A stretch of DNA of 64,000 nt from Bimastos eiseni. Taxonomy: Eukaryota > Annelida > Clitellata > Crassiclitellata > Lumbricidae. This document shows, piece by piece, positions 1 to 11,680 of this stretch. The stretch lies in NCBI GenBank assembly GCA_959347315.1, contig OY365814.1, forward strand, positions 6,252,034-6,316,033. Direction: 5' to 3'. The first letter of the stretch is position 1. The number at the start of each line of letters is the position of its first letter. Below the pieces are notes generated by a model. The model was not told the DNA's origin and searched no databases. It saw only the letters and a program-made list of their open reading frames with translations. The translations under genes and the position numbers were made by a program.

Positions 1-350
1 TCAATAGATCAATTATAAGGGCCTACTTCAATTACTTTTCCACAGCTAACATGACCCAGTGTTACAGTTCCGAACCTCGCAACGACGTCCCTGTTTAATT
101 CGGTAGAGGATCGTAGTATATTTCCCTGCAGCTGATTAATATGTGGCGGCAAGCAGTGCTGAATGCTGATTGGTCAGCAACCTGGTGAGTGGACCCGCGA
201 AACTTAGGCTCCAAGGACGTTAACAAAAGTTGGCTGCGGCTCAAGTGGATGCGTCGTTAAATAACTTACCACACACACACACTCGAAAGACAGACCAGAA
301 CTCGGCGGGAGGAACGAAAAAGAACATAAACACGACAGGAAGTGAAAGAG
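1..350 (+). other. Duplicated 5' leader/first-exon region, copy A
   Basis: This stretch matches 58880-59249 over most of its length, including a shared block around 'gtggacccgc' and the 3' block ending at a splice donor. It ends in GAAAGAG followed by GTAAGAAG, a strong donor at 351-352 that is kept in the other copy. A reversed CCAAT-like box (GATTGG) lies at about 170. No long reading frame is conserved between the two copies, so this is probably a promoter plus mostly untranslated first exon. By position it would belong to the gene whose CARD exon is at 18425. The link to that gene is inferred from the duplicated order leader, short exon, CARD. Confidence 0.5.
245..292 (+). mobile_element. 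Tiny LINE 3'-tail insertion inside leader copy A
   Basis: Relative to the sister leader at 58880-59249, copy A carries about 45 extra bases. They start with GGATGCGTCGTTAAATAA and continue into a CA run. The same 18 bases form the 3' end (minus strand, near 43575-43595) of the I-like LINE described below. The insertion is best read as an extremely 5'-truncated LINE copy. Confidence 0.4.
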
Positions 351-582
351 GTAAGAAGTTGGTGAAAGTCAACAATGATCGATGTCGTGTTTCTTTCATT
401 TGGTTTGTTTTTTGCTCCATGTTTTGAGGTGAAATGTCTACATATTTGTGGTCTAAAAATAAACATGATGTCAATTCCTGTTACAGTAGTCTATTTGCAA
501 TGCGTGTGTTGATTGCAATGTCTGCGTTGATTAGTAAAATTTCCTTAAGACTCGTAAGGTCAATTAGGCCCAATAGATTGAC

Positions 583-822
583 GTGATGTCTATTTGTCGA
601 CATTCTTGCAACAAAGATGGCGGAAATGGAAGCGCTAGTTCCATGGAAGTAGACAGCCTTGTTACGATGGGCTTTTTAGCCGTTGTGCAACGCGAACAAA
701 AATTAGCTCTATTCCTTCAAGAATTAATAGAATCCAATGCAGAAAGTATCGAATATGATTTGGCAGGTTTTAGTTTTATGGACCCCCAACACACACAATC
801 AGGTTGTCATGACGGGAATTAA
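583..822 (+). CDS. Unrecognised small open frame
   Basis: This is an open frame of 79 codons from the first ATG. An inner methionine falls at the segment reading MEVDSLVTMGFLAVVQ, followed by a charged, helix-like stretch. An AAGATGGCGG context (about 616) opens a different, short frame. The 3' end runs into a dispersed repeat (822-985), so the C-terminus is probably not native. I do not recognise the protein. It could be an exon of the local gene family, a transposon remnant or chance. Confidence 0.2.
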   Translation: MMSICRHSCNKDGGNGSASSMEVDSLVTMGFLAVVQREQKLALFLQELIESNAESIEYDLAGFSFMDPQHTQSGCHDGN

Positions 823-985
823 TTTCGCGGGAACGGACCCAGGTGCTGAAATTGGCATCACTGCAATGCCAGCGGATCTCACGGACATTATGTCACCGCC
901 TTAAGATAACGAGAACCTGGTAGATAGAAAGAACTGATTACAGAACTATGGTTAAGAGCACCACATAGGCGAAGTGTTAGATTGC
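822..985 (+). repeat. Dispersed repeat, shared with 13722-13870
   Basis: The segments around 'gaacggaccca.gtgctga', 'cactgcaat', 'tcacggacat' and the 'agcgccacat' end appear in the same order at 13722-13870. Neither copy shows a coding frame. The family is unknown. Confidence 0.6.
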
Positions 986-1299
986 AGCAGAAGCCAAGAG
1001 CTAACAATACATAGTATAGCTATGTCCAACAGCCTATAGAATTTCGCTCTATACTCTCTTTGATTAAGATTTGAACCCCCGTTCATCTAACAAGTGAATC
1101 TAGCCAGCATTTTTTCCCGAATACTGAGAAGGCGGCAAGTGGGCGGTCGCGACGAGAGTATTATATGTGCAACTTCTATTAGAGTCTCACATTCAACACA
1201 GATCAACATGTACCAGTTAAACTATTTTAAGTGCAAGCAACATCCATGTGCATTTCCAATAAGAAAGTATGTCCTTCGTCTGCTGTCACAACTCTCTTA

Positions 1300-1560
1300 T
1301 TATAGCAGTCATCTCATCCTAAGGTTTAGAGTCAGCAGAATGTATTGCCAGAGAAAAGAAAACCTTATTTTCATTTGGTAAATGGTTAACTCAAGATCAG
1401 CCTTAGATTAAGCATTAGACACAGAGCCAGCGAAAAGTCTTTAATTTGCTTTATACTATGTTTGAAGACTTGTTATTGTAATCGGTTTGGAATTCCAGAG
1501 TACCGAACCACATAATACTAATCTAATTCTATGTTGCCTAATTCGAGTGTGTACATTGCT
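1300..1560 (+). repeat. Duplicated intergenic block, shared with 26062-26285
   Basis: The blocks 'ttagagtcagcagaatg', 'attgccagag.aaagaaaac', 'aagtctttaattt' and 'tatgttgcctaattcgag' recur in order at 26062-26285. The second copy lies downstream of gene copy 1, so this block is part of the duplicated gene/intergenic unit. The stretches 986-1299 and 1561-2040 hold nothing I can name. Confidence 0.6.
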
Positions 1561-2039
1561 TTGATGACAGGTTTACGGTGATCATGAACTTCTTGGTTTT
1601 TACTGTTCCAGCTGTCGAAGCTTTCGGCAATAAATAAGGGGTGCTGAGGGGTGCCTGATGACTACGGGATTAAAAAGTCGACTCACACAATTGATTCAAT
1701 CCCGATGAGTTTATTTAGGGGTGGGGTACTTTCAGCGCGCTGCTTCATGCCTTCGATCGCCTCTTCAACACGAAGAAAAGTTGGAAATGAACAGCTCGGT
1801 CGTTCATAGACGAAACAAACTCGAGGTTTTCGAGTGGCTAAATATTGTTTGTCTAGTATAATAAAGTATCGGCCAGCCGAATCAGTGATACGAAAAACGG
1901 CAGAAAAGACCAAAAGGCAAAATGGCCTGACGCGCTAATTTTTCCATCTCTATAGAGAACGAAAACTACAACTCCTTCATCTCGTTAACCTGCCACGCGT
2001 AGTACAGGCGAGAACCACAGCCTAAGCAATGGTAAAGTC

Positions 2040-2150
2040 TACCTATGTGTCTGTGAGAGTTAGTGAGTGTATTGTGGGTGTGCTCCTGTGCTCCATATTT
2101 GTGTGTGTTGGTACGTGTTTGTGTTAGCGTAATTGTCTGTGAGTGCTCTC
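2040..2150 (+). repeat. TG-rich imperfect simple repeat
   Basis: An imperfect (TG)n-type tract with interspersed 'tgtgtttgtg' and 'gtgtctgtgag' words. It resembles the longer TG-rich tracts at 26740-27010 and 58140-58370. Confidence 0.6.
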
Positions 2151-2368
2151 CTTATCCAGTCGTTCCTCCAAACGTTCCTTAGCTTTGGACTAGCTAGTCA
2201 CCTCGCGGACGCGTGGTTCTATGGCTGAGTCTAGAAGTTTCGCCACTGTGGATCCATCCAGCTGGAATTGGCTTACTCAGTCCTTCAGGACCAACTATAT
2301 TGTTTTCCTTAACCTCTGATCTGTTCTGTAAGCACCCGAAAACTCCCCTCATCGTCAGTAAAGTGTGA

Positions 2369-2655
2369 TACGGTGGCCGATTGGTTAGAGCGGTCGGCCT
2401 GTAACACTCAGTGTGCGCTGAGTGAGCGGGTTCAACCCTCGTCCGACCCGTCACTGTGTAGGGACATTGAGCAAGTCCTTCGCGTACAATAATTGTTCTG
2501 CAGAACAACTACAATTGCGCCGTCAAAGCGTGTGCACTTCTGACCAAAATATGTAGGAAGAAGGGCTATATCAAATTTCAGAATAAATAAATAAATAAAG
2601 CTACTAACCCGGGAAGTGAGTACCTCTCGCTTAAAGTGGCGCTATATAAATGACT
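2369..2655 (+). mobile_element. tRNA-derived SINE with L2-type tail
   Basis: The 5' part is tRNA-like, with an A box (GGTTAGAGCGG) and a B box (GGGTTCAACCC) at normal spacing, which would form an internal RNA polymerase III promoter. The body is shared with the minus-strand copy at 18960-19150. After an AATA-type microsatellite (2582-2600) the 3' end reads 'agtggcgctatataaatg'. This resembles the tails of the L2-like LINE copies at 5020-5040 and 37440-37460, so mobilisation by that LINE is plausible. It is not a functional tRNA gene. Confidence 0.75.
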
Positions 2656-4365
2656 GATTTACGATTACGTAACGTACAAACAAATAGACCAACACAAATA
2701 TACGAACACCAAAAGACACAAGTAACAGAACACACACATAAATCCACAAAGAGGCCCTACACAAGCCACCATGCACAGACACACACACACACCGGTGGAG
2801 AGAGTATTTGGTTAAAGACGAGAAGTGACCGAGAGACACTGTTTGCATGATCTGACATAGAAAGTAGGTCGATAGGATTAAGAATAAATCCGAAATTATG
2901 GACACAAGAAGGAGAAACGCTCATCGGGAGACCTAAGACAGATGGAATTAACATCAATTTTGGAAAGCAGTGTATGATTGTATGGTTCTGTGTCTATAGT
3001 CCGAAGGTTCGATTGTCCGAAGATTGCACGGTGTCCGGTCGATAGGAGGCGGGTTTAAGAAAAGAATTGTGCTCAAATGAAAGAGGGATTGGCGAAAAGA
3101 AATATACCTAAATGGAACTTATGAGCTAGGAACTATCATGGGGACGGTTTATTTATTACTTGTGTAACGTGTAGTTGATTTACGTATCATGAACTGTACT
3201 CCCGATAATGTAGCGCCCATCGTTAGCTTCGCCATCGCTGTCATTCTTCAGTGTCCTGGCTAAGTACCTGTGTATACATATATGATACCCTAATCTATAT
3301 TTGTCGATCTGAGTTCCGCAGCTATTCTTGCTGTACGTGAATCTCTAAATCACAATATCTCAATACTTCAATGACTCGATCTCTCAGCCATTTTGCTGTA
3401 ATTGGATTCATAAATCATTTCCTTATTCTATAGGTAACGACGAGTGCTACATCTACCAAACTTGACAATCAGCAAAGTAATCAACAACACCACAAGGCTC
3501 CATTAGGAAATTAGGATTCTTGCTCAAATGGACACCCGATAAACGACTCATAAATCGCTTTCATCAGCTTCTTATCATTTCGCTGAAGAATATAATAACC
3601 AGACTAAATCGACCTTGCCAGTGGAGATAATCAATAATAAGTTAATTTAGCGATCAACATAAGGTTCATAACAATTATCTCAATAATAAGTTCACAATTC
3701 ATTACGAAGAAACGACATACAAGTAATAAACGACTTTCTCATATAATCCCATAATCATAAGTTCGTAACTACCTAATCATCCTTAATCATCAGGGACCTA
3801 ATACACGTCTTATAATCCCTCTCATAAAGGTGAGCCTCGCGGGGCTACATAATTCAAGAATATAGTCTCAATGGTATAAAAATAATAATGATGATGATGA
3901 TAATAATAATAATATTTAAAATAAATTACATAATAATGAGTTCCCTATATAATAATAAGGATCACGTTACACAGACTTGATCTCGTATGAGCTGAACAGT
4001 CAGCTAAGTTTAGCCAGTTTAGCCAGCTAAAACACTTGGGCAGGGTATTATATACCTAGGTGAGCTAAGGCATGCAGTCGCTCAGGCCAATCCTAGAAGA
4101 GCGACTTCATAGAAGACGGCGCACTACATGTGCCAGGTATACTAGGAAGGTAGGAACCACTCATATCCTGCTGACCAATAGAATTGCCTTAATAATTATT
4201 ATTTATATATTATAGCATTATGTGTATAATAGTGCATAAATATATTAGCCTTGTGATATCACTATAAGACTTTATGAAGTTACTCAGTTATTTCTTTATA
4301 TATTTTAGTGTATATTTTTGCTGCTTCAATATTGAACTAATATCAACTATTGTTCTTTAGTTCAG
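2656..4365. other. No gene seen; CA-rich and AT-rich sequence
   Basis: This stretch holds a CA-rich tract (2690-2800) and a run of ATA/TCATAA-rich low-complexity sequence (3560-3960) including a short (TAA/TGA)n stretch near 3885-3915. No coding similarity was recognised on either strand. Confidence 0.5.
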
Positions 4366-4367
4366 TG

Positions 4368-4435
4368 TTTTGCGCCGTTTTGTTCTGCGCCGTTTTGTAC
4401 TGCGCCGTTATGTCTGCGCAGTTTTGCCAGCGCAC
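4368..4435 (+). repeat. Minisatellite, about 15-bp unit x4
   Basis: Four imperfect tandem units of the form TGCGCCGTTTTGTTC, with single-base variants and a degenerate last unit. Confidence 0.7.
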
Positions 4436-4590
4436 CAGCTGGATTGATGAAAAGAATTATGTTTGGCTAGAGGCTGGATTGCGCTATTCTTTTCATTTAT
4501 CCAGCTTCCATTTAGGCATGATTCTTTTCATATCAATCCAGCTCCCAGTTTTACACATTCTTTTCATCAAATAGTTCAGCTTCTAGTGAA
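4435..4590 (+). repeat. Degenerate repeat of TTTTCATCAATCCAGCTTCC type
   Basis: Several imperfect units contain 'cttttcat', 'tccagcttccatttaggca' and reversed forms ('ctggattgatgaaaag'). The same motif builds a longer array at 32430-32720. Confidence 0.65.
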
Positions 4591-4784
4591 ATTAATGTCA
4601 GAGCATAGAACCTTCGGACCATTGAACCTTCGGTTTACCAAGCGGACACCAATTGTCTAGCCAGATGTGTTGGGTCATGTCTTGGTTGCCTAGCCAGATA
4701 AACCGGATCTTGGCTTAATTTACACGAAAGCGACAGTCATCGTTCAAAAGCAGCGGAAGCCTCTACGATAGCTCAACCATAATA

Positions 4785-5070
4785 GTAGCTCCGGTGTCAG
4801 GACTATATACATCGTTCCTCTGGTCTCGGACTTTTGGTGGCTCCCCGCATGCGCTGTACCAAGACCCAATCCAGGAGCTTCGCCTACGTGGGTCCCATCA
4901 GCTGGAGCAGCCTCCCCTTCCTCTTCGGAAGGACCTGCTCTCTCTCCCCTGCTGCTTTCCGGAAGCGCTTGAAGACTTTCCTTTTTTATCTTTAGCTTTG
5001 TGTTAAGTCGTGAGCGCCTCTTATTAGAGTGGCGCTGTATAAGTGTTCCATTACATTACATTAACCTTGT
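4785..5070 (+). mobile_element. L2-like LINE, 3'-terminal fragment
   Basis: The translation around 4880-5000 gives the typical last ORF2 segment (an 'S-W-S-S-L-P-F-L-F' type motif, then 'RKRLKTFLF'). The non-coding tail has 'gtgagcgcctcttattagag' followed by a 'gcgctgtataag' box and ATTACATTA repeats. The same sequence ends the longer L2-like copy at 36030-37500. No reverse transcriptase part remains here. Confidence 0.75.
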
Positions 5071-5278
5071 GTCATCTTCCAAATTCTTAAGCGCTCACAA
5101 AAGTAAGGTCCGGAAGTCCAGACTATTTAGCGGCGCAAAATTAAATGATAACGAGTGGACTTAATTAAGGTATTGCTAATGAACAGTATTAGAGTCTGAG
5201 CAATACATGTATGTTGATAAAGTGCTGCTCACACGGAAGCAATTCTCCTGAACCACTCTAAATAACCGTTATATTCTG

Positions 5279-5347
5279 TTATAAGTGATGTTATGTTATA
5301 AGTGATGTTATGTTATAAGTGATGTTATGTTATAAATGATGTTATGT
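5279..5347 (+). repeat. 17-bp tandem repeat x4
   Basis: Four near-identical units of TTATAAGTGATGTTATG, the last with one change, trailing into a degenerate fifth unit. Confidence 0.85.
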
Positions 5348-5544
5348 AATAAGTATGCTATGTTTTGTTATGTTATGTTATTAGTGATGTATGCTATCTG
5401 CTGGACTCTACCATTTACTAGGGTGTACATTTACTCCTTGGTACCAGTGAACGCGTCATGAAGGAGTGGTTGTCTTTGTTCTCTATAATAAGACAGAGGA
5501 ATTGGCGGGTCGTTCCTTTATCTGCCTTGTGTTTCGTGGTGAAG

Positions 5545-6170
5545 CTTGTTTTGGCTTGTTGCCAGTTTGTCGTTTCTTTGGATTGACAGATTACCACTTT
5601 ATTTTACTAGACAAATTACTTAGGCATCAATATAACATTTACAGATGTGATTGGGCAATACTCTTCAATATATACTTTGACGAAGTAGTAGGAGAAACGC
5701 TGGAAAATACCAAGACTGGAATAAAAGTATGAGGACGGTAGATAAAAGCGCAACGATTTGCAGGTGATCATGCAATGAGAGCAGAAAGCAAAGAGGGATT
5801 GCATAAAATGACGAGTAGTCTAAACAGGATATCAACGGAATACGAAAGAAAAATAAACACAGAGAAGACAAAGGTAATGATGATAGGTAATGGAGAGATA
5901 AAAACGATCAAAATAACAATAAATGGATTGATGATAGAACAAGTAAAGAGATTCTGTTACCTAGGAAACATCATAACATATGACAAAAAGTGCCATTCAG
6001 AGATTAAAAAAAGGAATGGATAAACATGCATCTTACTAAAAGAAAACTTCTGCGCGGAAAATTACATACTTGAAAAGGAGAATGATAAAAGATGTTTGTT
6101 GTTTTGGCTTGTTGTCAGTTTTTCGCTTCTTTGGTTTGACAGTTTACCACTTTATCATACTTAGGCATTG
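5545..6170 (+). mobile_element. Reverse-transcriptase fragment flanked by direct repeats
   Basis: The coding part (about 5640-6095) reads as the palm and thumb of a non-LTR reverse transcriptase: 'DEVVGETLENTKTGIKV', then FAGD where FADD is expected, then 'KINTEKTKVM' and 'VKRFCYLGNIIT'. Stops and a small shift break the frame. Blocks of about 80 bp on either side (5545-5627 and 6095-6170, 'gcttgt.gccagttt.tcg.ttctttgg.ttgacag') are direct repeats of each other. The catalytic Asp change and the stops show it is dead. Confidence 0.7.
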
Positions 6171-7069
6171 TTCTATGCCAGTACGCCTCCAGTTTGTGTC
6201 GCGTGTGACAAACCTTTTGTTACGACAAATGAACTGAACAGCTTTGATAAGGATCGTCACACAAGACGGAGGGTCATGGAACGCACTTCATTGAAACATC
6301 TCGTGACTAAAACTGTTGTTGTTTTCCGTATAATAATTATATGTATTTATAATCGAATTACGCGATCATCATTCTGTGGTCTTGTGAGTAGGTTTATGTA
6401 AAAGAAGATTATTGTTGGTGAGGTTGAGCGATGGTAACACTTTGATCAGTGCCCATTACCCTTGCTGCTGACGATGGAAAATGAGCAGTAGGACGTGATC
6501 AGAGCCATTCGCTAGTTGATTTCGACACTAAACAAATATGTTCGACAAGAGTGAGTCAATAGGTGCTTACATAGTGGTTTATATTCCGGATTTTGTGTGG
6601 TAGGCAATTCCATGCTAGGGGACCAGTGTCGGCAATCGAGAATTTATGCGTGTTTGTACGAGGAAAAACAGGCCGATAATCATTAACATTTCTAAGACAA
6701 TATGGATTAACTAGCTGAAGTGGTTTGAGGTAGTTCAGATAAGTAGAAGGTAGTAATTTATTCATAAACTTATCTACAAATTCATTTGCCTGGCATAGCG
6801 TTATTTGCGATACTTACAATATGGGAAGGGAAGAGGTATCAGGCAAGGAGGTTTTCCTAATGATTTTAAATGCTCGATTTTGAAGTATAACTAATCTATT
6901 CAACCGTGAGTGATAGTTTGCCGCCCAAGTTACATTGCAGTAGGCTAAGTAGGGATGAATTAAGGAAAAGTAAAGGTTCATGCAAATTGTTTTAGATATT
7001 GGGTACGCAATGCGTGATATAATTCCAATATTTTTAGATATTTTTGAGGTGATTTTCAATATGTGTGTT

Positions 7070-7807
7070 TCAAGTAAGGAATTGGTCAACATAGACCCCT
7101 AGAAGTTTCGTAAATTTTACTACAGGTATGGATGTATCATCAAGTTTAAATTGCTCTTCGATAGAGGGTATTTTTTTCCGATGTGAGGCAAAGCAGATGT
7201 AATTAGTTTTCGTGGCGTTGAGAGTAAGTCCATTTGCAAGAAACCAGTCATAAACTAAAGCAAGCTCTCGATTTAAAGTTGAGACCAGTTGCTCATAGGA
7301 GGAGCTGGATGCAAGAATGCTAGTATCGTCGGCAAACGAAAGAAATCTAAGAGTGGATGAGACATTGGGCAGGTCATTAATGAAGAGTAAGAAGAGGAGT
7401 GGTCCCAGGATAGATCGTTGTGGGACACCATATTTTATTAACATTACTGACGAGACTATTCCATTGCAAGAAACATATTGGGATCTGTTGCTTAGATAAC
7501 TTTTGAACCAGTCTAGAGCTAAACCACGAATGCCAAAATTTGCTAGTTTAGCCAATAAAATTTGATGATTTACTGCATCAAAAGCCTTAGCTATGTCAAT
7601 GAATATTCCCACAGTATATTCATTTCGATCAATAGCAGCCGAAACATAATCCTGGAGATCAATTAGAGATAGGGCAGTTGAATGGCCTGGTTGAAATTCG
7701 TGCTGGTGTGGGTATAGGGATTTATGCTTATCAATGAAGTCAAAGAGGCGTTTGTGCATGACCTTTTCAAGAAACTTTAAAAAAATGAGAGAATTGAGAT
7801 AGGCCAA
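7070..7807 (-). pseudogene. Reverse-transcriptase core of the CR1-like LINE
   Basis: This is an open stretch of 245 codons holding most RT blocks: an 'F-x-P-G-H-S-T' template-grip motif (about residue 40), 'FIDIAKAFDAV' (about 68-80, carrying the first catalytic Asp), 'GVPQRSILGP' (about 128; the usual Gly after PQ is Arg here) and 'SFADDT' (about 160, the catalytic pair). The next block ('LGVYVDQFLT') ends at a frame break near 7070 and continues in another frame (6814-7092). It is inactive as it stands. Confidence 0.85.
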
Positions 7808-8607
7808 TAAGTGATAATCTGATCTTTTGGCCCATTTTTATAAATAGGTATGATTTTAGCCAATTTCATTAGGTCAGGAACAATACCAGTGGTCAATGAG
7901 GAATTAATAATTTTTGCTAGTGGTTTGGCAATGAGCGGAATTATAGGGTTTATTATATGCAGGATCAAGGTCATCATGGCCACTAGAATGTGTAATTTTT
8001 AATGATCGGCTGACTGTAATAAGTTCCTCCGGAGTAGTTGGATATATGGCAAAAGATTTCAGGTTAGGGGCATCCAAATATGTTTCAAAAGAGGCCTGAG
8101 TGGGGAGCAGTTTATCATGCAGGTCCTGAGCAATGTTCGTAAAATAAAGATTTAGTTTTTCTGCAATTTTTCGGGGATCAGAAATTAGAGAGCCATTAGA
8201 GCTCAGAGAGGGAATAGTTGTCTCCAGTAATTTCACTTTTAAAATGGATTTTATTATTTTCCAGGTATGTTTAAGATCGTTGGCATATTTGCTAAATTCA
8301 GCAGCGTACAAGTCACGTTCAGTTTTTTGCGCAATGTCTTAAATTTGTTCCTATATTTTACAAATGTAGCTCTGTTTTCTAATGTCGGGTCTTTAGTGCG
8401 GTTAACATGGAATTTGGCCTTAGTTTTACACGATTTTAAAAGGGCAGAGGTCATCCAGGGTTGTTTTGGCATGTCAGATGGTTTAAGCCTTTTCATTTAA
8501 ATGGGAAATGGGGACAGCATCATGGATTAGTCTAAGTTTTGTACAAAGCAACTCGTATGCCCGAGAAGGATCACCCATTTCGCATTGTTGATCGACATTT
8601 GACCAGT

Positions 8608-9099
8608 TCAGTTTTGATATTTCAGCTTGAAACGGTCTTTAGCAGCATTGTCAGTAGGCCTATGTCTGGTGTAATGGTCAACGGGAGCTTTAACAGGAGC
8701 AGCATTAGACAGATTATCTAAATATATTAATATGGGTAAGTGATCCGAAATATCTGGTACAATTATGGATGGGTTTGAAATTTTAGTGATGCAATTTGTA
8801 AAAAAATTATCAATCAACGTAGCAGTATTATCGGTTATGCGAGTAGGCTGAGCTATAACCGGACGGAGGTGATAAGAAATTGTTACATCTAAGAATTTGC
8901 TAGTATTTGTATGGTCCTGTGCTTTAAGGAGATCAATGTTAAAGTCGCCCGTAATGTGAAGATCTTTAGTGTTTGCTGCTAATGCAGTTAAAATTAGGTC
9001 CCATTCTGTTACAAAGACATCAAGATTTAAACCAGGCGGTCTATATAATACTCCTACAGTGGTACAAGGCCCATTCAAGATGGACATAGATAAAAACAA
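8608..9099 (-). pseudogene. AP-endonuclease domain of the CR1-like LINE
   Basis: The open stretch contains the endonuclease motifs 'GVLYRPPG', 'GDFNIDLL', the N-F-F region and 'ISDHLPI' with the catalytic Asp-His. It would nick target DNA for target-primed reverse transcription. The N-terminal 'ALSETW' part lies in another frame at about 9261-9270, showing a break between. Confidence 0.8.
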
Positions 9100-9500
9100 G
9101 GATTCATACGCTATATGTTGCGAACAGCCAGTTTATATATCGTGTATTTAATGTTTTCTTTTATATAAAAGCCTACTCCACTGCACTTTCCAGTTAGTCT
9201 TGGTTGAGATTCAAAATTGTAGCCCAAAATTTGTATAGCACAAGTCAGATCAGAGGTGAGTCAGGTTTCCGATAGTGCAATTATATCCGGTGAAAAGCTT
9301 AGTATTACGTCTTCTAATAATGCAACTTCTGAGAGCAAATCTCCCTTTGCACAGTGAACAAACTCACAATGGTCTGTAAGTTGGTTAAAGGGAAAGATCG
9401 TATAAAGGCAAGCTGGACAAAGCCAGGAGTTATCGGTTACCACAGTGGCATCAAAATGGTTCAGATGATTCCTCTTAAGACAATTCACACACAATACCTA

Positions 9501-10636
9501 GATCGGATGATGACAGTAGTAGGCCTAGGTTAATTGTAGTAGCACTTGTTTTGGAAAAAATATGGATACAATATCAATTCGACGATTTCAATCATATTTA
9601 GCCTATTCATTATCAAGAGTTAGTCTTCAGACTTAACATGGATTCTCTGATTCTTAAAACTATAAAACTTCTGACACACCGACACTTCTTGTTATATAAT
9701 ATTTTCCATAGCAATAATTTAGTCGTCTTTTTCGACAACATTCTAACGTGTATCATAACTTAGCAACATTATTCGTCGTAACTATTGCTGTCAAAGTAGT
9801 AAATAAACGGTGAATCAGAGGCATGTAAACATCTCAGAAGGTTTTCTACCTTTGTCTAAACTAACAGGTCATGAACACAACGGTAGGTGTTAGTTTTTAG
9901 CCTTCGCTTTCTTACAAGTACATTGGTGCAGCGTCGTCAAGTGTCATTGTCAACCTGGTTTTCGTCCTCATCTTCCTCTTCCGCATCATTGTCTACGGCT
10001 TCTTGGTCTATTTCTTCAAATCGTCCTGTTTCAACTGTCATCTTGCTGGTAATAACATACCAGAAATTATGTCGTTTTTTCGAATAAGACAAGCGATTTC
10101 GCATCTTCAGGCACATCTGACCTTCAGGATCCGAACAGACGCCACTGTCGTTCCGGTGTTAACAGACTGTACTATTGCTCATTGTAATTTCATGTAACGT
10201 TTTTTTCGTCTTCGCGTGAGGAGTACGCACACATCAAATCATTCATCAAAGTGTGTAGGAAACGGCAATATTTCTTGTCATCCTAACTAAAACCAATTAG
10301 TTCCTCTTAATTGATGCAAGTTTGGCAGTTTGTTTATCTCTCGTCTTATTATTAGTGTACTATGATACATTTACGCTCTGGTCTTGAAGTAAACACACTT
10401 CTAATCAAACACCAAAGTATGTTGACTGCTAAATATTTCTTTTAGTCGTAGCAGTGTAGTTAGTTAATTGTTTCAATTAGTGATTTTTGTGGACAGACAT
10501 CACTTTACGTATTTACGAAGAATAAACAAAGAGAGATATAAATACCAGACGTAGCAGAATTTGCAAAAGCGTCATACTCGTTTTAATCATGAAGAAGGTC
10601 GAGTCATAGAAGGAGAAAGAACACATCATAAATGAT
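9501..10636. other. No gene seen
   Basis: AT-rich sequence with a short serine-rich chance frame near 9950-10020. A TAGGCCTA palindrome occurs at 9520. Nothing else is recognised. Confidence 0.4.
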
Positions 10637-10960
10637 GGATATCGATACCGAAAACATCGTGTTAATGCCGACGGCAGTTCATCCTGGCGATGCTTTGTGC
10701 GAGATTGCAAAGGACGAATTAAGTTGACGACAGAGGACGCGAGTAGTGTAACAACTGATCATAATCATGCTCCAGAACCGTAGCACAACGAAGTGAAGAA
10801 GACCGTCGCAGAGATCCGTCGAAGAGCAGTGACCACTGTCGAAAGACCAAGACATATAATCTAGCAAAGTTGTCTCGGGATGTCATTGCAAACAGCAAGT
10901 GCGTTGCCATCGTATACAGAGCGATCGAACAATTACGTACATGCATTTAATGTTCAGGTA
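10637..10960 (+). pseudogene. FLYWCH zinc-finger remnant (MULE-type transposon relative)
   Basis: Read from 10637, the frame shows GYRYRKHRVNADG, then SWRCFVRDCKGRI, then DHNHAP, the signature of a FLYWCH zinc finger (W-x-C, C and H-x-H ligands). A stop (TAG at 10781) follows. The same frame then continues with 'EVKKTVAEIRRRA', a second stop near 10860 and 'ALPSYTE'. That trailing order (finger, helical 'lk-x-rA' segment, 'lP') is usual in FLYWCH proteins of Mutator-like transposons. No DDE transposase was found downstream, so it is a truncated, dead copy. Confidence 0.65.
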
Positions 10961-11044
10961 TCTACTTTAAGCTTTTCATTTCTGCTTTGATTAAACAATT
11001 ATCTTACGTGTTTATTGATCATTCGTTTGTGTTTCTCTTGAGTA

Positions 11045-11150
11045 ACGGGGGCTTTTGACGGGGCGCTTTTTTCCAGGGCGCAATTGACGTTGGGCGCTTA
11101 TAACAGGGCGCATATGACGGGGCGCTTTTGTCCTGGGCGCTAAAGTCGTG
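11045..11150 (+). repeat. GGGCGC-type minisatellite
   Basis: About seven imperfect units built on 'gggcgcttttgacg' and 'gggcgcataacag' words. It is a strongly GC-rich island in AT-rich surroundings. Confidence 0.65.
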
Positions 11151-11680
11151 CCACCGTTAAGGGTATCCCTACGTTAGCGTCCCGGACAAAATTCATCGAT
11201 TTTCCGCACTAAACGCGCCTCTGAATAGACTGCACTGTAAGAAGCAGTCTGGATATACAGTGTCCCGATGAAAAGTAGACCCTAACAAAACTGTCATTGC
11301 TCGATCGAAACTTGTAGTATTTGACTGAAATTTTAAGAACAATAAAAGTGGGCATATGAGCACGAAATCCTAATTTCATTTGGAGATGTTGGTGATTTTG
11401 TCAAGTTTATGATCATTTAAAATGCAGTGCTGATAAGAGAAATTTTCCAACATGGGGATCCTACAACAGCCGTAAGGAAGTGAAGTTTCCTCTCAGCTGG
11501 TGTTCAAATATCCTTCTTGTTCACATACACACAGACGTGGACGACACTGCATGATGGCTTGGTCGATGATCACATGGTCCAATATGGTCAAATAGCAGCC
11601 ACTCCTCAAACAGACGCGCCTCAGATGATCGACTACGAATGCGGGAACGATAAACGCGTTCCAATCTAAGTATATGGCCC

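Larger units (their letters stand above)
6545..9500 (-). mobile_element. CR1-like LINE (PHD-like, endonuclease, RT), decayed
   Basis: Read on the minus strand, the order is: a cysteine-rich PHD-like finger (C-x2-C ... WLCPAC, about 9494-9350), an AP-endonuclease (GDFNID near 8945, SDH near 8740), a linker, and a reverse transcriptase (7070-7807) followed by a C-terminal region ending near 6556 with 'WNCLPHKIRN'. No RNase H is present, which fits a CR1-like group rather than I. At least five frame breaks split it. The length is near that of a complete ORF2, so it may be a nearly full insertion missing ORF1. Confidence 0.85.

Noticed and set aside
2369..2460. tRNA gene
   Set aside because: A and B boxes are present but the acceptor stem does not pair and the body continues as a SINE found again at 18960-19150.
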